Source: Terriglobales bacterium
GTDB taxonomy: Bacteria; Acidobacteriota; Terriglobia; Terriglobales; Acidobacteriaceae
Assembly: GCA_035764005.1 (NCBI GenBank)
Contig: DASTZZ010000075.1
Coordinates: 1 to 61,592 of the forward strand
DNA: 61,592 nucleotides
Direction: 5' to 3'
In this document: positions 51,380 to 60,540 of the stretch, piece by piece
How positions within the stretch are numbered: position 1 is the stretch's first letter
How the letters are laid out: each line of letters begins with the position of its first letter
Position numbers and translations under genes: made by a program
Notes under the pieces: model-generated
Seen by the model: the letters and a program-made list of their open reading frames with translations, nothing else
Told to the model about the DNA's origin: nothing
Databases searched by the model: none

Positions 51380-52570
51380 ATGCTGAAAGTGCTTTGCCGT
51401 TGGCTGCTGGTCGGATTTCTTTTTGCGCCGGCAAGCGTGCTTTGTCAGGACATCCCCTCCGCGGCTGCGCAGCTTGCGGCGCGCATTACCGAGCGCTCCA
51501 CGCCCGGCGCGGTTTCGATTGCAATCACTAATCGCTCGTCGCTGAGTGATGACGCGGTCACGACTCTCCGCTCCGAATTGCTGCAGCAACTGCAGGCGCG
51601 TGGCTGGCGCGCTAAAAGTTCCACTGAAGGTGGAACTACGATCAACATCACGCTAGCAGAAAGCTTTCGCAATTACGTCTGGACGGCCGAGATATTCGAG
51701 GGCGAAGTACGCAAGGTAGCCATCCTGGAGATGCCCCGCCCCAGGCTGGCGACCGAGAGCACCAGTGATCCGGTCGTGCTGGCGCGGACTCTTCTCATCT
51801 CCTCTGATGAGCCGCTGCTCGACGTCGCGTTGGTGGAGGGCAAGATTTCAGAAGGCGCGCACCTGACTGCGCTTACCAGATCTTCCGTGCAGTTGTTTCA
51901 AATGCAATCAGGACAATGGCATCTTACGCAGACGCAACCCCTCGGCATCGCGCCGGGAGGAAGTCGCGATTTGCGCGGTCGGCTGTTCATTCAACAAGGC
52001 AGCATCATCGACGCCTACCTGCCCGCCCTGCACTGCACAGGAGTGATTACACAGACGCTCTCCATCACCTGCCGTCAAAGTGATGATCCCTGGCCAGTCG
52101 GCGAAGATCGCCGCCTTGAAGCTTTCTATGCCTCAACCCGGAACTACTTCAACGGTATTCTCTCCGGTCAATCCGCCCAAAACGGGACTGTCAATCCCTT
52201 TTATTCTGCTGCCGTTCTGAGCGATCGGGTACTCTACTCCGGAATCGACGGACGTGTGCGCTCACGGGTAAATGGGCAAACCTCCGCTATTCCCGCAGCA
52301 AAATGGGGCAGCAACATCGCTGCCGTTCAGAGCACGTGTATTCGGGACATTGTGATTGCCGGCTCGCAAGGAGACTTTACTCAATCCGACGCCGCTACGG
52401 CGTACGCCGTTTCCAATTCGGAACTGACACCCGTTGCCCAGCCGGCGCCTTTTCCTGGACCGATTATCAATCTGAATCCCTCACCCGGCGGTCAGCAGGC
52501 CGTTGCGGTAGTTTCATCTCTATCTGGACGCTATGAAGCGTATCTGCTTACTCCTCGCTGCAATTACTAG
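51380..52570 (+). CDS. secreted protein of unknown function, first gene of a signalling operon
   Basis: The 396-residue protein has a signal peptide (MLKVLCRWLLVGFLFAPASV, cleavage near LCQD) and a mature part with a helical start (AAAQLAARITERS), then beta-rich sequence. I recognise no family; the TolB-like N-terminal part (a SerThr-rich region with GGTTINITLAESFRNYVWTA) suggests a periplasmic binding protein. Its last 38 bp overlap the next gene, so the two are translationally coupled. Context suggests a role with the peptide-binding protein and the sensor kinase that follow. Confidence 0.72.
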   Translation: MLKVLCRWLLVGFLFAPASVLCQDIPSAAAQLAARITERSTPGAVSIAITNRSSLSDDAVTTLRSELLQQLQARGWRAKSSTEGGTTINITLAESFRNYVWTAEIFEGEVRKVAILEMPRPRLATESTSDPVVLARTLLISSDEPLLDVALVEGKISEGAHLTALTRSSVQLFQMQSGQWHLTQTQPLGIAPGGSRDLRGRLFIQQGSIIDAYLPALHCTGVITQTLSITCRQSDDPWPVGEDRRLEAFYASTRNYFNGILSGQSAQNGTVNPFYSAAVLSDRVLYSGIDGRVRSRVNGQTSAIPAAKWGSNIAAVQSTCIRDIVIAGSQGDFTQSDAATAYAVSNSELTPVAQPAPFPGPIINLNPSPGGQQAVAVVSSLSGRYEAYLLTPRCNY

Positions 52571-53915
52571 CCTGGTTGCGCTCTCCCTTGCGGCTACGCG
52601 CCCGCATTACGGCGGCACGTTGCGGCTGGAGATGCGAGGAACGTTTTCGTCGTTCGATATTGCTCCGGATTCAAATGGCAACCGCTCTCGTGTGCGGGAT
52701 ATCGTTTTGCGCAGTGTCTGCGATCGGCTGACCGCAATCGACGCCACTGGTACGCCCCGACCCTCGCTGGCAACCGCGTGGCGCGTCGAGGGGGAAGGGC
52801 GAACATGGCTGTTCACACTGCGCGATGGAGTCGCAATGCAAAACGGGACGACGATGACGCCGCAGACGGTGATCGCGGCGCTCACTGCGCAAAATCCAAA
52901 TTGGCATTTCCAGATTAACGGCAAGGAACTTCGCATCGATAGTGACGCCCCCATTCCGGAAATGCCGTTCGAGCTTGCCGAGTCGCGCAACTCCATTTGC
53001 ATAGCTGGGGCTGACGGCCGCTGGATCGGCAGCGGGCCTTTTCAGATCTCAGATTTCCGAGCCGGGCAGTACGTCGAACTGCAGGCATTCGACGACTCCT
53101 GGCAGGGTCGCGCGTTTGTCGATCGCGTCCGCATTCAGATGACCAGGTCGCTCGCGGACCAGGTCAATGATTTCCAGCTCGCCCGTGCCGACGCCATTGA
53201 GAGCGATCCGACTCAACCTCGTCCGACGAACAGTTCTACGGGAATATTTTCTCGACCTCTCGAGGTCATCGCTCTCGCGTTTACACCAAATCATCCTGCA
53301 GCGTCTGATCCGAGAATCCGCGAGGCGCTTGCGCGATCCATCGATCGCAATTCCATCTTCACCGTGCTGCTGCGCCGTCAAGGCGAAGCCAGCGCCGCGC
53401 TGCTTCCAGAATGGATCTCAGGATATGCACATCTCTTCAATTCAGCGCAGGATCTCGGAAGTGCAGTGCGACTGCGCAATCAGGCGGCCGCGCTCTCAAC
53501 GTTGTCGCTGGTCTATGACGGGGCAGACGATCTTGCGCGCCTGATTGCTGAACGCGTCTCACTCAATGCTCGCGATGCGGGGATCACGCTCCAGCCGCGT
53601 CCGGAATCGCCGATGTTCCGCAGCTTCGACGCTGACGTTCGTCTCATTCGCGTGCGCATTGAATCACCCGATGCCGCGTCGGCCCTTGCGTCAATCGGCA
53701 ATGCCCTCGATAACGCGACCTTGCAGCGGGCGCGATCGGCCACAACTGCCGATCAACTATTCTCTGTCGAAAATGACGCGCTGAAGGATTTCTCGATTAT
53801 TCCGATCGCGCACCTTCCTGAGTCGTTCAGCATCGCTCCGGCAGTGCACGACTGGACTTTGGGCATCGCCGGCGGTGTCGATTTGGGAAATCTCTGGATG
53901 GAGCCGCCAAGGTGA
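52533..53915 (+). CDS. periplasmic SBP_bac_5 (peptide-binding-type) protein without transporter genes
   Basis: The 460-residue protein has a signal peptide (MKRICLLLAAITSLVALSLA), then RPHYGGTLRLEMRG, a common start of family 5 solute-binding proteins. VCDRLTAIDATGTPRPSLA, AWRVEGEGRTWLFTLRDGV and DPRIREALARSIDRNSIFTV are typical SBP_bac_5 blocks. Such proteins feed peptide or nickel ABC importers. None of the permease or ATPase genes is nearby. It overlaps the previous gene by 38 bp and the sensor kinase by 4 bp (GTGA), suggesting that it acts as a sensor co-factor for the kinase, not as an import subunit. Confidence 0.86.
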   Translation: MKRICLLLAAITSLVALSLAATRPHYGGTLRLEMRGTFSSFDIAPDSNGNRSRVRDIVLRSVCDRLTAIDATGTPRPSLATAWRVEGEGRTWLFTLRDGVAMQNGTTMTPQTVIAALTAQNPNWHFQINGKELRIDSDAPIPEMPFELAESRNSICIAGADGRWIGSGPFQISDFRAGQYVELQAFDDSWQGRAFVDRVRIQMTRSLADQVNDFQLARADAIESDPTQPRPTNSSTGIFSRPLEVIALAFTPNHPAASDPRIREALARSIDRNSIFTVLLRRQGEASAALLPEWISGYAHLFNSAQDLGSAVRLRNQAAALSTLSLVYDGADDLARLIAERVSLNARDAGITLQPRPESPMFRSFDADVRLIRVRIESPDAASALASIGNALDNATLQRARSATTADQLFSVENDALKDFSIIPIAHLPESFSIAPAVHDWTLGIAGGVDLGNLWMEPPR

Positions 53916-55735
53916 GTCTGAGGTGGCGGCTACTCTTGATCTTCGGCAGCATCGTTGTCGGCACTGTCGTAGTTATTTCCTATGTCGTATCAGCCGGCGC
54001 TCGCAGGGCCTTCCACAGTTTTGAAGACCAGCAAACTGAGGCGATCAAGAATCAATTCGAAAACGAGTTCGCGCTTCAGGGGAAAAATCTCAACCTGCGC
54101 GCGCAGGCGATTGCGCGTTCGCAAGCGGTCCGCGACATGGCTATGGCTCTCAGCACTCCAGGAGGAGATCCGGCGCCGTACTTGACCCTGGCCTCGTCGC
54201 TCGCCTCACAACAGCAACTCGATTACCTCGATCTTTTCGGTCCCGAAGGTGCAATCATCTCGTCGGCAGAGTGGCAGGCTAGATTCGGCGTGCATGAAAG
54301 CTGGATCACCGAAGTCCCGAATTGGGACCAACAAAGCTATTTTCTCCATGAGCAGGAAACTGCCGAAGGAAAGAACCTGGCTCTCGTCGATGTGAAGCAG
54401 GTCCCAGGAGTGGATCGCAATTTCTACGTTCTTGCCGGACGCCGCATCGATTCCGCGTTTCTGAAAAATCTCTCCGAAGTCCTGCCGGGCAATACCAAAC
54501 TCCTTCTCTGGCAGCCGGAAGGCAGCTCCTCGGGCGACCTGCAAGATGCATCCGGCGCGATCCCGGTTCCGGACGATCTGAAATCGGTGCTGGAGCAGGC
54601 ACACAATGGAAACAAAGAAGCGCGCGGACACGTTCGGCTGAACAGCACTTCCTACGCGGTTCGAGCGATTCCACGCTCAGGCCGCGAGTCGCGCACCCTC
54701 GCTGTCATTGTGATCGCGAGCAGCCAGGCCGAGCTCAGCGATCTGCAGACCCGGATTCGAACCACCGCCCTGCTGATTGCCTTGGCCGGAGTAGTACTGA
54801 GCATCATCGCCAGCGGATGGTGGGCAGGCCGCATCAGCCGCCCAATCGAAGATCTGACTGCCGCAGCCGAGGATGTAGCTGCGGGGAATTGGGGACGCAA
54901 GGTCGATGATGCAGGAGCGAACAACGACGAAGTTGCACGCCTGATTGCCTCGTTCAACCAGATGACCGGCGAATTGCTCCGCCAGCGCGATCGCGCCGTG
55001 CAGGCCGAGCGCGTCGCCGCGTGGCGAGAGCTCGCGCGCAGGCTCGCGCACGAACTGAAGAATCCCCTCTTCCCTCTGCAGATCACGGTCGAGAATCTGA
55101 TGAAGGCCCGTCAGCAGAACTCGCCTGAGTTCAACGACATCTTTGCGGAAAGCACAACTACGCTGCTCGCCGAGCTTAACAACCTGAAGAAGATCGTTGG
55201 ACGTTTCAGCGATTTCTCCAAAATGCCGGCGCCGCGTCTTCAGGCAGTAAGTGTGAACCAGCTGCTCGAAGAGATTGCGCGTCTCTTTGCTCCACAACTC
55301 TCCAGCGCGGCCAATCCAATCAAGCTTGAGACGAACTTCTCGTCCTTCGATACAACGATCTCAGGTGATCCCGACCTGCTGCGGCGCGCATTCGAGAACC
55401 TCGTCCTGAACGCCATTGACGTAATGCCGAAGGGCGGCATGCTACGAATCGCGACTTCAGCAAAGGGCGGCATCGTAGCCGTCGAGATCTCGGACACAGG
55501 CGCTGGACTCACGGAAGAAGAAGCCAAACGCCTCTTCACCCCGTACTACACGACCAAGCAGCACGGCACCGGATTAGGCCTCGCCATCGTGCAATCGGTC
55601 ATCAGCGATCACGGAGCGAGCATCGCCGTATCCAGCATTCCCGGAAAGGGAACAAAGTTTCGCATCGAATTCCAGAGTGCCAGCGTGGAGCCGGTCGCCC
55701 CCAGCCGGGTGTTGGGTGGAAGTACGAAGATGTGA
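53912..55735 (+). CDS. NtrY-like sensor histidine kinase
   Basis: The protein has 607 residues from a GTG that overlaps the preceding stop. TM1 is at about 6-28, an extracytoplasmic domain runs about 30-285 and TM2 lies at about 287-310. HAMP (SRPIEDLTAAAEDVAAGNWG) is followed by the phosphoacceptor box LARRLAHELKNPLFPLQ (His about 381) and a HATPase with LVLNAIDVMPKGG, DTGAGLTEEE and GTGLGLAIVQSV. NtrY-type kinases sense envelope or nitrogen signals and phosphorylate NtrC-type regulators, and one follows downstream. The ligand may be delivered by the SBP. Confidence 0.93.
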   Translation: MSLRWRLLLIFGSIVVGTVVVISYVVSAGARRAFHSFEDQQTEAIKNQFENEFALQGKNLNLRAQAIARSQAVRDMAMALSTPGGDPAPYLTLASSLASQQQLDYLDLFGPEGAIISSAEWQARFGVHESWITEVPNWDQQSYFLHEQETAEGKNLALVDVKQVPGVDRNFYVLAGRRIDSAFLKNLSEVLPGNTKLLLWQPEGSSSGDLQDASGAIPVPDDLKSVLEQAHNGNKEARGHVRLNSTSYAVRAIPRSGRESRTLAVIVIASSQAELSDLQTRIRTTALLIALAGVVLSIIASGWWAGRISRPIEDLTAAAEDVAAGNWGRKVDDAGANNDEVARLIASFNQMTGELLRQRDRAVQAERVAAWRELARRLAHELKNPLFPLQITVENLMKARQQNSPEFNDIFAESTTTLLAELNNLKKIVGRFSDFSKMPAPRLQAVSVNQLLEEIARLFAPQLSSAANPIKLETNFSSFDTTISGDPDLLRRAFENLVLNAIDVMPKGGMLRIATSAKGGIVAVEISDTGAGLTEEEAKRLFTPYYTTKQHGTGLGLAIVQSVISDHGASIAVSSIPGKGTKFRIEFQSASVEPVAPSRVLGGSTKM

Positions 55736-55753
55736 ATTAATCTGCGAGTCGCG

Positions 55754-55865
55754 AATCCACCAGACACGCGGGCGAGGCGCCTGGCTCCACGCTGACTTGC
55801 TCTGATGCGACAATGATGACTGCTCTCAGTAATCAGTACCGTCCGCGCGGTAGCGGATGGGTTAC
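55754..55865. repeat. decayed copies of families E and F between kinase and regulator
   Basis: A single family E arm (GCGGGCGAGGCGCCTGGC then TCCACG) at 55763-55790 and a family F half (CAGTACCGTCCGCGCGGTAG then CGGATGGG) at 55833-55862. The latter lies inside the upstream part of the regulator frame, which argues for the later start at 55882. Confidence 0.65.
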
Positions 55866-55881
55866 AGCGACATCAGCAGCA

Positions 55882-57264
55882 ATGAAAAAAGCTTATCTGC
55901 TCATCATCGACGACGAGCCCAACACTCTGGCTTCGCTCTCTCGCGCTTTTCGCCTCGCCGGGCACGAGGCCACAGTCTGCGATCAGCCGGCGCGCGCGCT
56001 GGAGCTGGTGAAGAACCAAAGCTTTGATCTAATTCTTTCCGACGTTGTCATGCCCGGCAAAGACGGCATCGCTCTGCTAGAAGAAATCAAGTCACTCGGC
56101 GTGACCACGCCCGTGGTCATGATGTCCGGACAAGCGCACATCGACATGGCCGTCCGCGCGACAAAACTCGGCGCTATCGATTTCCTGGAAAAGCCCATCT
56201 CGACCGACAAGCTCCTGCTCACGCTCGAGAACGCAGTACGCCTCACGCGTCTGGAGCAGGAAAATCGCGAGTTGCGCGGCACGCTAGGCAAGCATGAGCT
56301 GGTCTGGCGCGGCGAAGTAATGTCACGGTTAATGACGCAGATCGAACGCGTCGCAGCCAGCGAGACCCGTGTCTGCATCCTCGGCGAGACCGGAACGGGA
56401 AAAGAACTGGTGGCGCGCACGCTGCATCAGAAGAGTCCGCGCAGCGCAGGTCCATTCGTCACGCTCAACTGCGCCGCAGTGCCTGCCGAGCTAATCGAGA
56501 GCGAACTCTTCGGACACGAGAAAGGATCATTCACCGGCGCCGCCGCACGCCATCTCGGCAAATTCGAGCAAGCCAGCGGAGGCACGCTCTTCCTCGACGA
56601 GATCGGTGACATGCCTCTGTCCATGCAAGCCAAGCTGCTGCGCGTGCTGGAAGAAGGAGAGGTGGAGCGCATCGGCGGAAGCGGGACGGTGAAGGTCGAT
56701 GTCCGTGTAATCGTCGCTACGCATCGAGATCTCGCTGAACAAGTGCGCGAAGGCAAGTTCCGCCAGGATCTCTTCCACCGTGTTTATGTCTTCCCGTTAG
56801 CTCTGCCGCCGTTGCGAGAGCGCCGCGACGACATCCCCGTCCTTATCGACCACTTCCAAAAGCAGATCGCGCGCCAGAACAACTGGAAACCGACGCAGTT
56901 CACGCCCGATGCTATTGCCGAGCTGCAGCGATATGCGTGGCCGGGCAATGTCCGCGAGTTGCGCAACGTAGTCGAGCGTCTTCTGCTGCTCGCTCAGGAC
57001 AATGAGGTGGATTTAGCGACAGTGAGAATGGCCCTCCCGCCGACCCCTGCTCCAGTTGCGGGAACCCCGGCATCCGACGGTAACGGCACGCTCTCCGAGC
57101 GCATGGATCAGGTCGAGCGCTCCATCATTCTCAGCGAACTAGAGCGCCAGCAGTTCCATATCACCAACACCGCCAAGGCGCTCGGACTCGAACGCAGCCA
57201 TCTCTACAAGAAGGCGCAGCAGTTGGGAATCGATCTGGCCAGCGTGCGCAGAGGCGGGGGATAA
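55882..57264 (+). CDS. NtrC-family sigma-54-dependent response regulator
   Basis: The frame opens at 55813, but the ATG at 55882 avoids a repeat-encoded extension. It gives 460 residues: receiver domain (IIDDEPNTLA, phospho-Asp54 in ILSDVVMPG), AAA+ domain with GETGTGKELVARTLH (Walker A), ESELFGHEKGSFTGAA and FLDEIGDMPL (Walker B), and a Fis-type C-terminal HTH (LGLERSHLYKKAQQLG). The sigma-54-contact motif reads GSFTGA instead of GAFTGA. That is a known variant in active members of the family. Partner kinase lies directly upstream. The target promoters should be sigma-54-type. Confidence 0.93.
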   Translation: MKKAYLLIIDDEPNTLASLSRAFRLAGHEATVCDQPARALELVKNQSFDLILSDVVMPGKDGIALLEEIKSLGVTTPVVMMSGQAHIDMAVRATKLGAIDFLEKPISTDKLLLTLENAVRLTRLEQENRELRGTLGKHELVWRGEVMSRLMTQIERVAASETRVCILGETGTGKELVARTLHQKSPRSAGPFVTLNCAAVPAELIESELFGHEKGSFTGAAARHLGKFEQASGGTLFLDEIGDMPLSMQAKLLRVLEEGEVERIGGSGTVKVDVRVIVATHRDLAEQVREGKFRQDLFHRVYVFPLALPPLRERRDDIPVLIDHFQKQIARQNNWKPTQFTPDAIAELQRYAWPGNVRELRNVVERLLLLAQDNEVDLATVRMALPPTPAPVAGTPASDGNGTLSERMDQVERSIILSELERQQFHITNTAKALGLERSHLYKKAQQLGIDLASVRRGGG

Positions 57265-57380
57265 AGCAAATTCGGCGCAATCCATCAAGGCAAATCATCG
57301 TTCCCCTCAGCGCCAATCGGCTGACTCGACCCTGCTGGTTTGCTATATTCGAGAATCACTAATCCCTGACCGGAGGGTCG

Positions 57381-58487
57381 GTGCCCAGCCAGCAGCAGGT
57401 CAAGTGGTCACAGCTACGTGTCGGACTCACGGTTCTGGTTGCGAGTGTCACCCTCGCCGTTCTGATTTTCGTCATGAGCGGCACTGTCAGTCCTTTCAGC
57501 CGCAAGATCGCTCTGCGCGCCTACTTTGAGAACGCGGCCGGCCTGGTAAAAGGCGCCCCTGTGCGACTCGCAGGCGTCGACATCGGCAATGTGGACGCTG
57601 TGCACTACGTCAGCGATCCAAAACGAAAAAGCACTCCGGTGGAGGTGGTGATGAAGATCAGCTCACACCATCAAAACGAAGTCCTCCATGGCACGGCGGC
57701 CAACCAATACAAAGACGGTTCTCTAGCGACACTGGAAACCGCGGGGGTACTCGGAGCTACGTTCGTTGACATCGACAGCTCAAGAGCCTCCGGCCCGCCG
57801 GTCAAAGATGGTGACGAGCTGAAGACCACCGAAAGCCCCGGCGTCCAAGACGTCCTCAAAGCCAGCCAAGGGACGCTCGAAAAGCTGAATACCATCCTCA
57901 ACAACGTGAACAGCATCGTCGATACAATCCAGAATGGGAAGGGAACGATCGGGAAAATCATTAAGGATCCTGAACTTTACAACCATGCGAATGGACTCGT
58001 AGCGCAACTCCAGATCCTCACTACCCAGATCAACGAAGGCAAAGGTAGTGTGGGCAAGCTGCTCGCCTCGGACGAGCTCTACAACAAGTTGAACGACACG
58101 GTCACGAAGTTCAGCCAAATTGTGGATGACATCAATGCCGGAAAAGGAAACGTCGGCAAATTCCTCAAAGACGAGCAGCTCTATAACAACATCAACGAGA
58201 CCACGGCTAAAGCTCGCGATCTGATGAATGACATCGACGCGGGCCGGGGCACGCTAGGCCTGGTGGCAAAGAACAAAGAGTTCGCCGCCAAAATCGATCG
58301 CCTCACCACGAACCTCGAGCAGATCTCGAATCGGCTCGCAGCCGGCGAAGGATCAGCCGGCCTGCTCCTGAAAGATCCGCGCCTCTACAACAACGCCGAC
58401 CAGATGCTGATAGAAAGCCGCAATCTCGTGAAAGCGATCCGCGAGAATCCGAAGAAGTACCTGACGATTCATTTCAAAATCTTCTAG
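57381..58487 (+). CDS. MCE/MlaD-family lipid-transport protein with tandem C-terminal repeats
   Basis: The protein has 368 residues from a GTG at 57381 (GGAGGG 3 nt upstream, rather close). A TM (about 14-33) is followed by the MCE/MlaD domain (about 40-120: FENAAGLVKGAPVRLAGVDI, LETAGVLGATFVDID). From about 175 to 355 there are five repeats of about 35-45 residues, each with a G[KR]GxxG motif and often LYN (for example NGKGTIGKIIKDPELYN). MCE proteins form hexameric rings that carry phospholipids between membranes; here no MlaE permease or MlaF ATPase is adjacent. The coiled-coil-like repeats probably extend the ring. Confidence 0.9.
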   Translation: MPSQQQVKWSQLRVGLTVLVASVTLAVLIFVMSGTVSPFSRKIALRAYFENAAGLVKGAPVRLAGVDIGNVDAVHYVSDPKRKSTPVEVVMKISSHHQNEVLHGTAANQYKDGSLATLETAGVLGATFVDIDSSRASGPPVKDGDELKTTESPGVQDVLKASQGTLEKLNTILNNVNSIVDTIQNGKGTIGKIIKDPELYNHANGLVAQLQILTTQINEGKGSVGKLLASDELYNKLNDTVTKFSQIVDDINAGKGNVGKFLKDEQLYNNINETTAKARDLMNDIDAGRGTLGLVAKNKEFAAKIDRLTTNLEQISNRLAAGEGSAGLLLKDPRLYNNADQMLIESRNLVKAIRENPKKYLTIHFKIF

Positions 58488-58614
58488 AAATGGACAGTCG
58501 GCATTCAGTAAGAACAAGCTTCTAAAGCGTTAAAAAGAGAGTTGCTGGTTCCACATCCAGCTACTCCGAATCAAAAACTTATGCCCTCTCACCATCCGGC
58601 TTCTACAGCAGAAA

Positions 58615-58887
58615 TCAATTTCGCGACGAGTTCCAATGTTCGAGTTGTCGAAGCCTCCCGCTGATGATCTGAAGCGTGTACACGAGAGCGGAAAGCTCTA
58701 GAGGATTGAGGGAGGAGGGATCACGCTGTAGCTGACAGCAAGTCTGGAAGAGTTCACTTGTGAGCTCCTGGTTCAGCACACGCAGAAAGCCGACTTCCTC
58801 GTGATCGTCCTCCGCACCAGTGGGCACTGACATCAGGTACGTGGCCTTTGACCCTTTGAAGTCGTGCATGTTGAAAATCGGTCGCAT
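58615..58887 (-). CDS. hypothetical protein, 90 residues (tentative)
   Basis: The frame has 90 residues, with alternative starts at residues 7 and 19. It has no signal peptide or TM. The central part (EVGFLRVLNQELTSELFQTC then CQLQ) and the Leu-rich end (LNPLELSALVYTLQIISGRL) look helical. A weak AGG lies directly before the ATG. It falls in a region (58488-59099) with no better gene on either strand. I recognise no family; the possibility of a chance frame is real. Confidence 0.35.
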   Translation of the reverse strand: MRPIFNMHDFKGSKATYLMSVPTGAEDDHEEVGFLRVLNQELTSELFQTCCQLQRDPSSLNPLELSALVYTLQIISGRLRQLEHWNSSRN

Positions 58888-59099
58888 CCTGAGTTGCTGA
58901 ATTGGGCTAATGACATTATTGAGGAGTGGTTAAGCGTGAGACGCCGCTACCATGCGGAGCGTTGCAGTGGAATCCCAACGTTTCGAAATTCCGGTGCTGC
59001 TGGCGCAGGTAGAGGAAATTTCATCCCGCTTCGCGTTGCCCGTGGCGCAATCTGACGCATCCAACGGGAGGATCACTGTGAGACCAATTTGGAGAAGTC

Positions 59100-59306
59100 A
59101 TGGCCGAGACGAATTGCGTCGAGTGTGGCCGGTTGCACGATACCTACAACGCGGCGACGATCCGATACATGAAATTCTGCGAGTGCAAACGGGACACTCG
59201 GGATGTACAGCAAGGCAATCAGCTCTTCACTGAAATGAATGATGCAATGCTGGCATTCATGTCCCATCGGAGAACACATCCGATCAACCAATTGTTAACC
59301 CGCTGA
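59100..59306 (+). CDS. small Cys-rich protein, CxxC
   Basis: The 68-residue protein has CVECGRLHDTYNAAT near the start, then CECKRDT, and GGAG 6 nt upstream of the ATG. The C-x-x-C plus 'Y..AT' pattern is one I recall from small acidobacterial proteins of unknown function. The rest is helical (LFTEMNDAMLAFMSHRR). A zinc- or metal-binding role is possible. It lies upstream of wecB with a 120-bp gap. Confidence 0.5.
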   Translation: MAETNCVECGRLHDTYNAATIRYMKFCECKRDTRDVQQGNQLFTEMNDAMLAFMSHRRTHPINQLLTR

Positions 59307-59426
59307 AGTTCTTACCTGCGAATTAATGGCGAGACTTCCAGCTGCTATGCCTCTTCCACAGCAGCGTTGTCGCTGCTGTTCATCGCGACGAGCTTCCCAA
59401 TACGGATAAAATGCTGGGACGATCTC

Positions 59427-60527
59427 ATGCTTGTTCTGCATGTAGTTGGCGCTCGTCCGAATTTCATGAAGGCAGCTCCCTTGTTTCGTGAGCTGCAGAA
59501 GCACTCAGGAATTCGCCAGGTGCTGATCCATACCGGCCAGCACTACGACGTAAACATGTCAGACGTATTCTTCCAGCAGCTTCGCATTCCTGCTCCGGAC
59601 GTGAATCTGCAAGTCAGCTCCAAAACTCACGCGCAACAGACGGCTGAGATTATGAGCCGCCTGGAAGGCGTCGTGCTCGAGCATCGACCCGACTGGGTGC
59701 TCGTCTACGGCGACGTGAACTCGACCGCAGCTGCCGCCCTCGTCTGCGCCAAGCTTCAAGTTCGCGTCGCGCACGTGGAAGCCGGACTGCGTTCCTACGA
59801 TCGCTCCATGCCGGAAGAGCTAAACCGCCTCGTGACAGACCAGCTTTCCGATCTGCTCTTCACCCCGTCGGAGGACGCGAACCGCAATCTCGCGCGCGAG
59901 GGCATTCCGGCGGAGAAGGTCCATCTGGTGGGCAACATCATGATCGACACTCTGATCGAGATGCTTCCCGAATCGGGAAAACACATGCCTGCGGATGTCC
60001 CACCGAGGTTCGGCCTGGTGACGCTGCACCGGCCATCGAACGTTGACGATCCGCACTGGCTGCGCGAGATGCTGGCCGAGCTGCACCACATTGCCTCCGA
60101 GCTGCCCATCATCTTCCCCGTGCATCCGCGCACGCGCGAGCGCATCGCGCAACTGCGTGCGGGTAGCAATGGCCTGCGCCTCCTCGACCCTCTGCCTTAC
60201 CTGTCGTTCCTGGCGCTGCAGCAGCGCGCGAGCATCGTCGTGACCGACTCCGGCGGCATCCAGGAAGAAACAACTTATCTCGGCGTCCCGTGCCTTACCG
60301 TCCGCGACAACACGGAGCGGCCCATCACCATCGACGAAGGCACGAACGTACTAGTGGGGCGAAGTCCCAAGCGGATCCGCGAGGAGATCGAACAAGTCCT
60401 GGCAGGAAAGGCGAAGCAGGGAAGGATTCCCGCGCTGTGGGACGGCAAGACCTCGCAGAGAATAGCGAGCGTACTAATGCGCGACCGCGCGAGAGCTGCG
60501 CGCGCAGGATCGCTCGGCAGTGCCTAG
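59427..60527 (+). CDS. wecB: UDP-N-acetylglucosamine 2-epimerase (non-hydrolysing)
   Basis: WecB interconverts UDP-GlcNAc and UDP-ManNAc for envelope polysaccharide. The ATG at 59427 (frame open to 59367) gives 366 residues with the usual MLVLHVVGARPNFMKAAP start. Further motifs are HTGQHYDVNMSD, VYGDVNSTAAAALV, HVEAGLRSYDRSMPEELNR (catalytic) and VVTDSGGIQEE. Length matches the family. Other genes of the ManNAc pathway are not in the window. The gene is followed by two short tandem repeats and a convergent gene. Confidence 0.95.
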   Translation: MLVLHVVGARPNFMKAAPLFRELQKHSGIRQVLIHTGQHYDVNMSDVFFQQLRIPAPDVNLQVSSKTHAQQTAEIMSRLEGVVLEHRPDWVLVYGDVNSTAAAALVCAKLQVRVAHVEAGLRSYDRSMPEELNRLVTDQLSDLLFTPSEDANRNLAREGIPAEKVHLVGNIMIDTLIEMLPESGKHMPADVPPRFGLVTLHRPSNVDDPHWLREMLAELHHIASELPIIFPVHPRTRERIAQLRAGSNGLRLLDPLPYLSFLALQQRASIVVTDSGGIQEETTYLGVPCLTVRDNTERPITIDEGTNVLVGRSPKRIREEIEQVLAGKAKQGRIPALWDGKTSQRIASVLMRDRARAARAGSLGSA

Positions 60528-60540
60528 GCGTGTAAATCGC

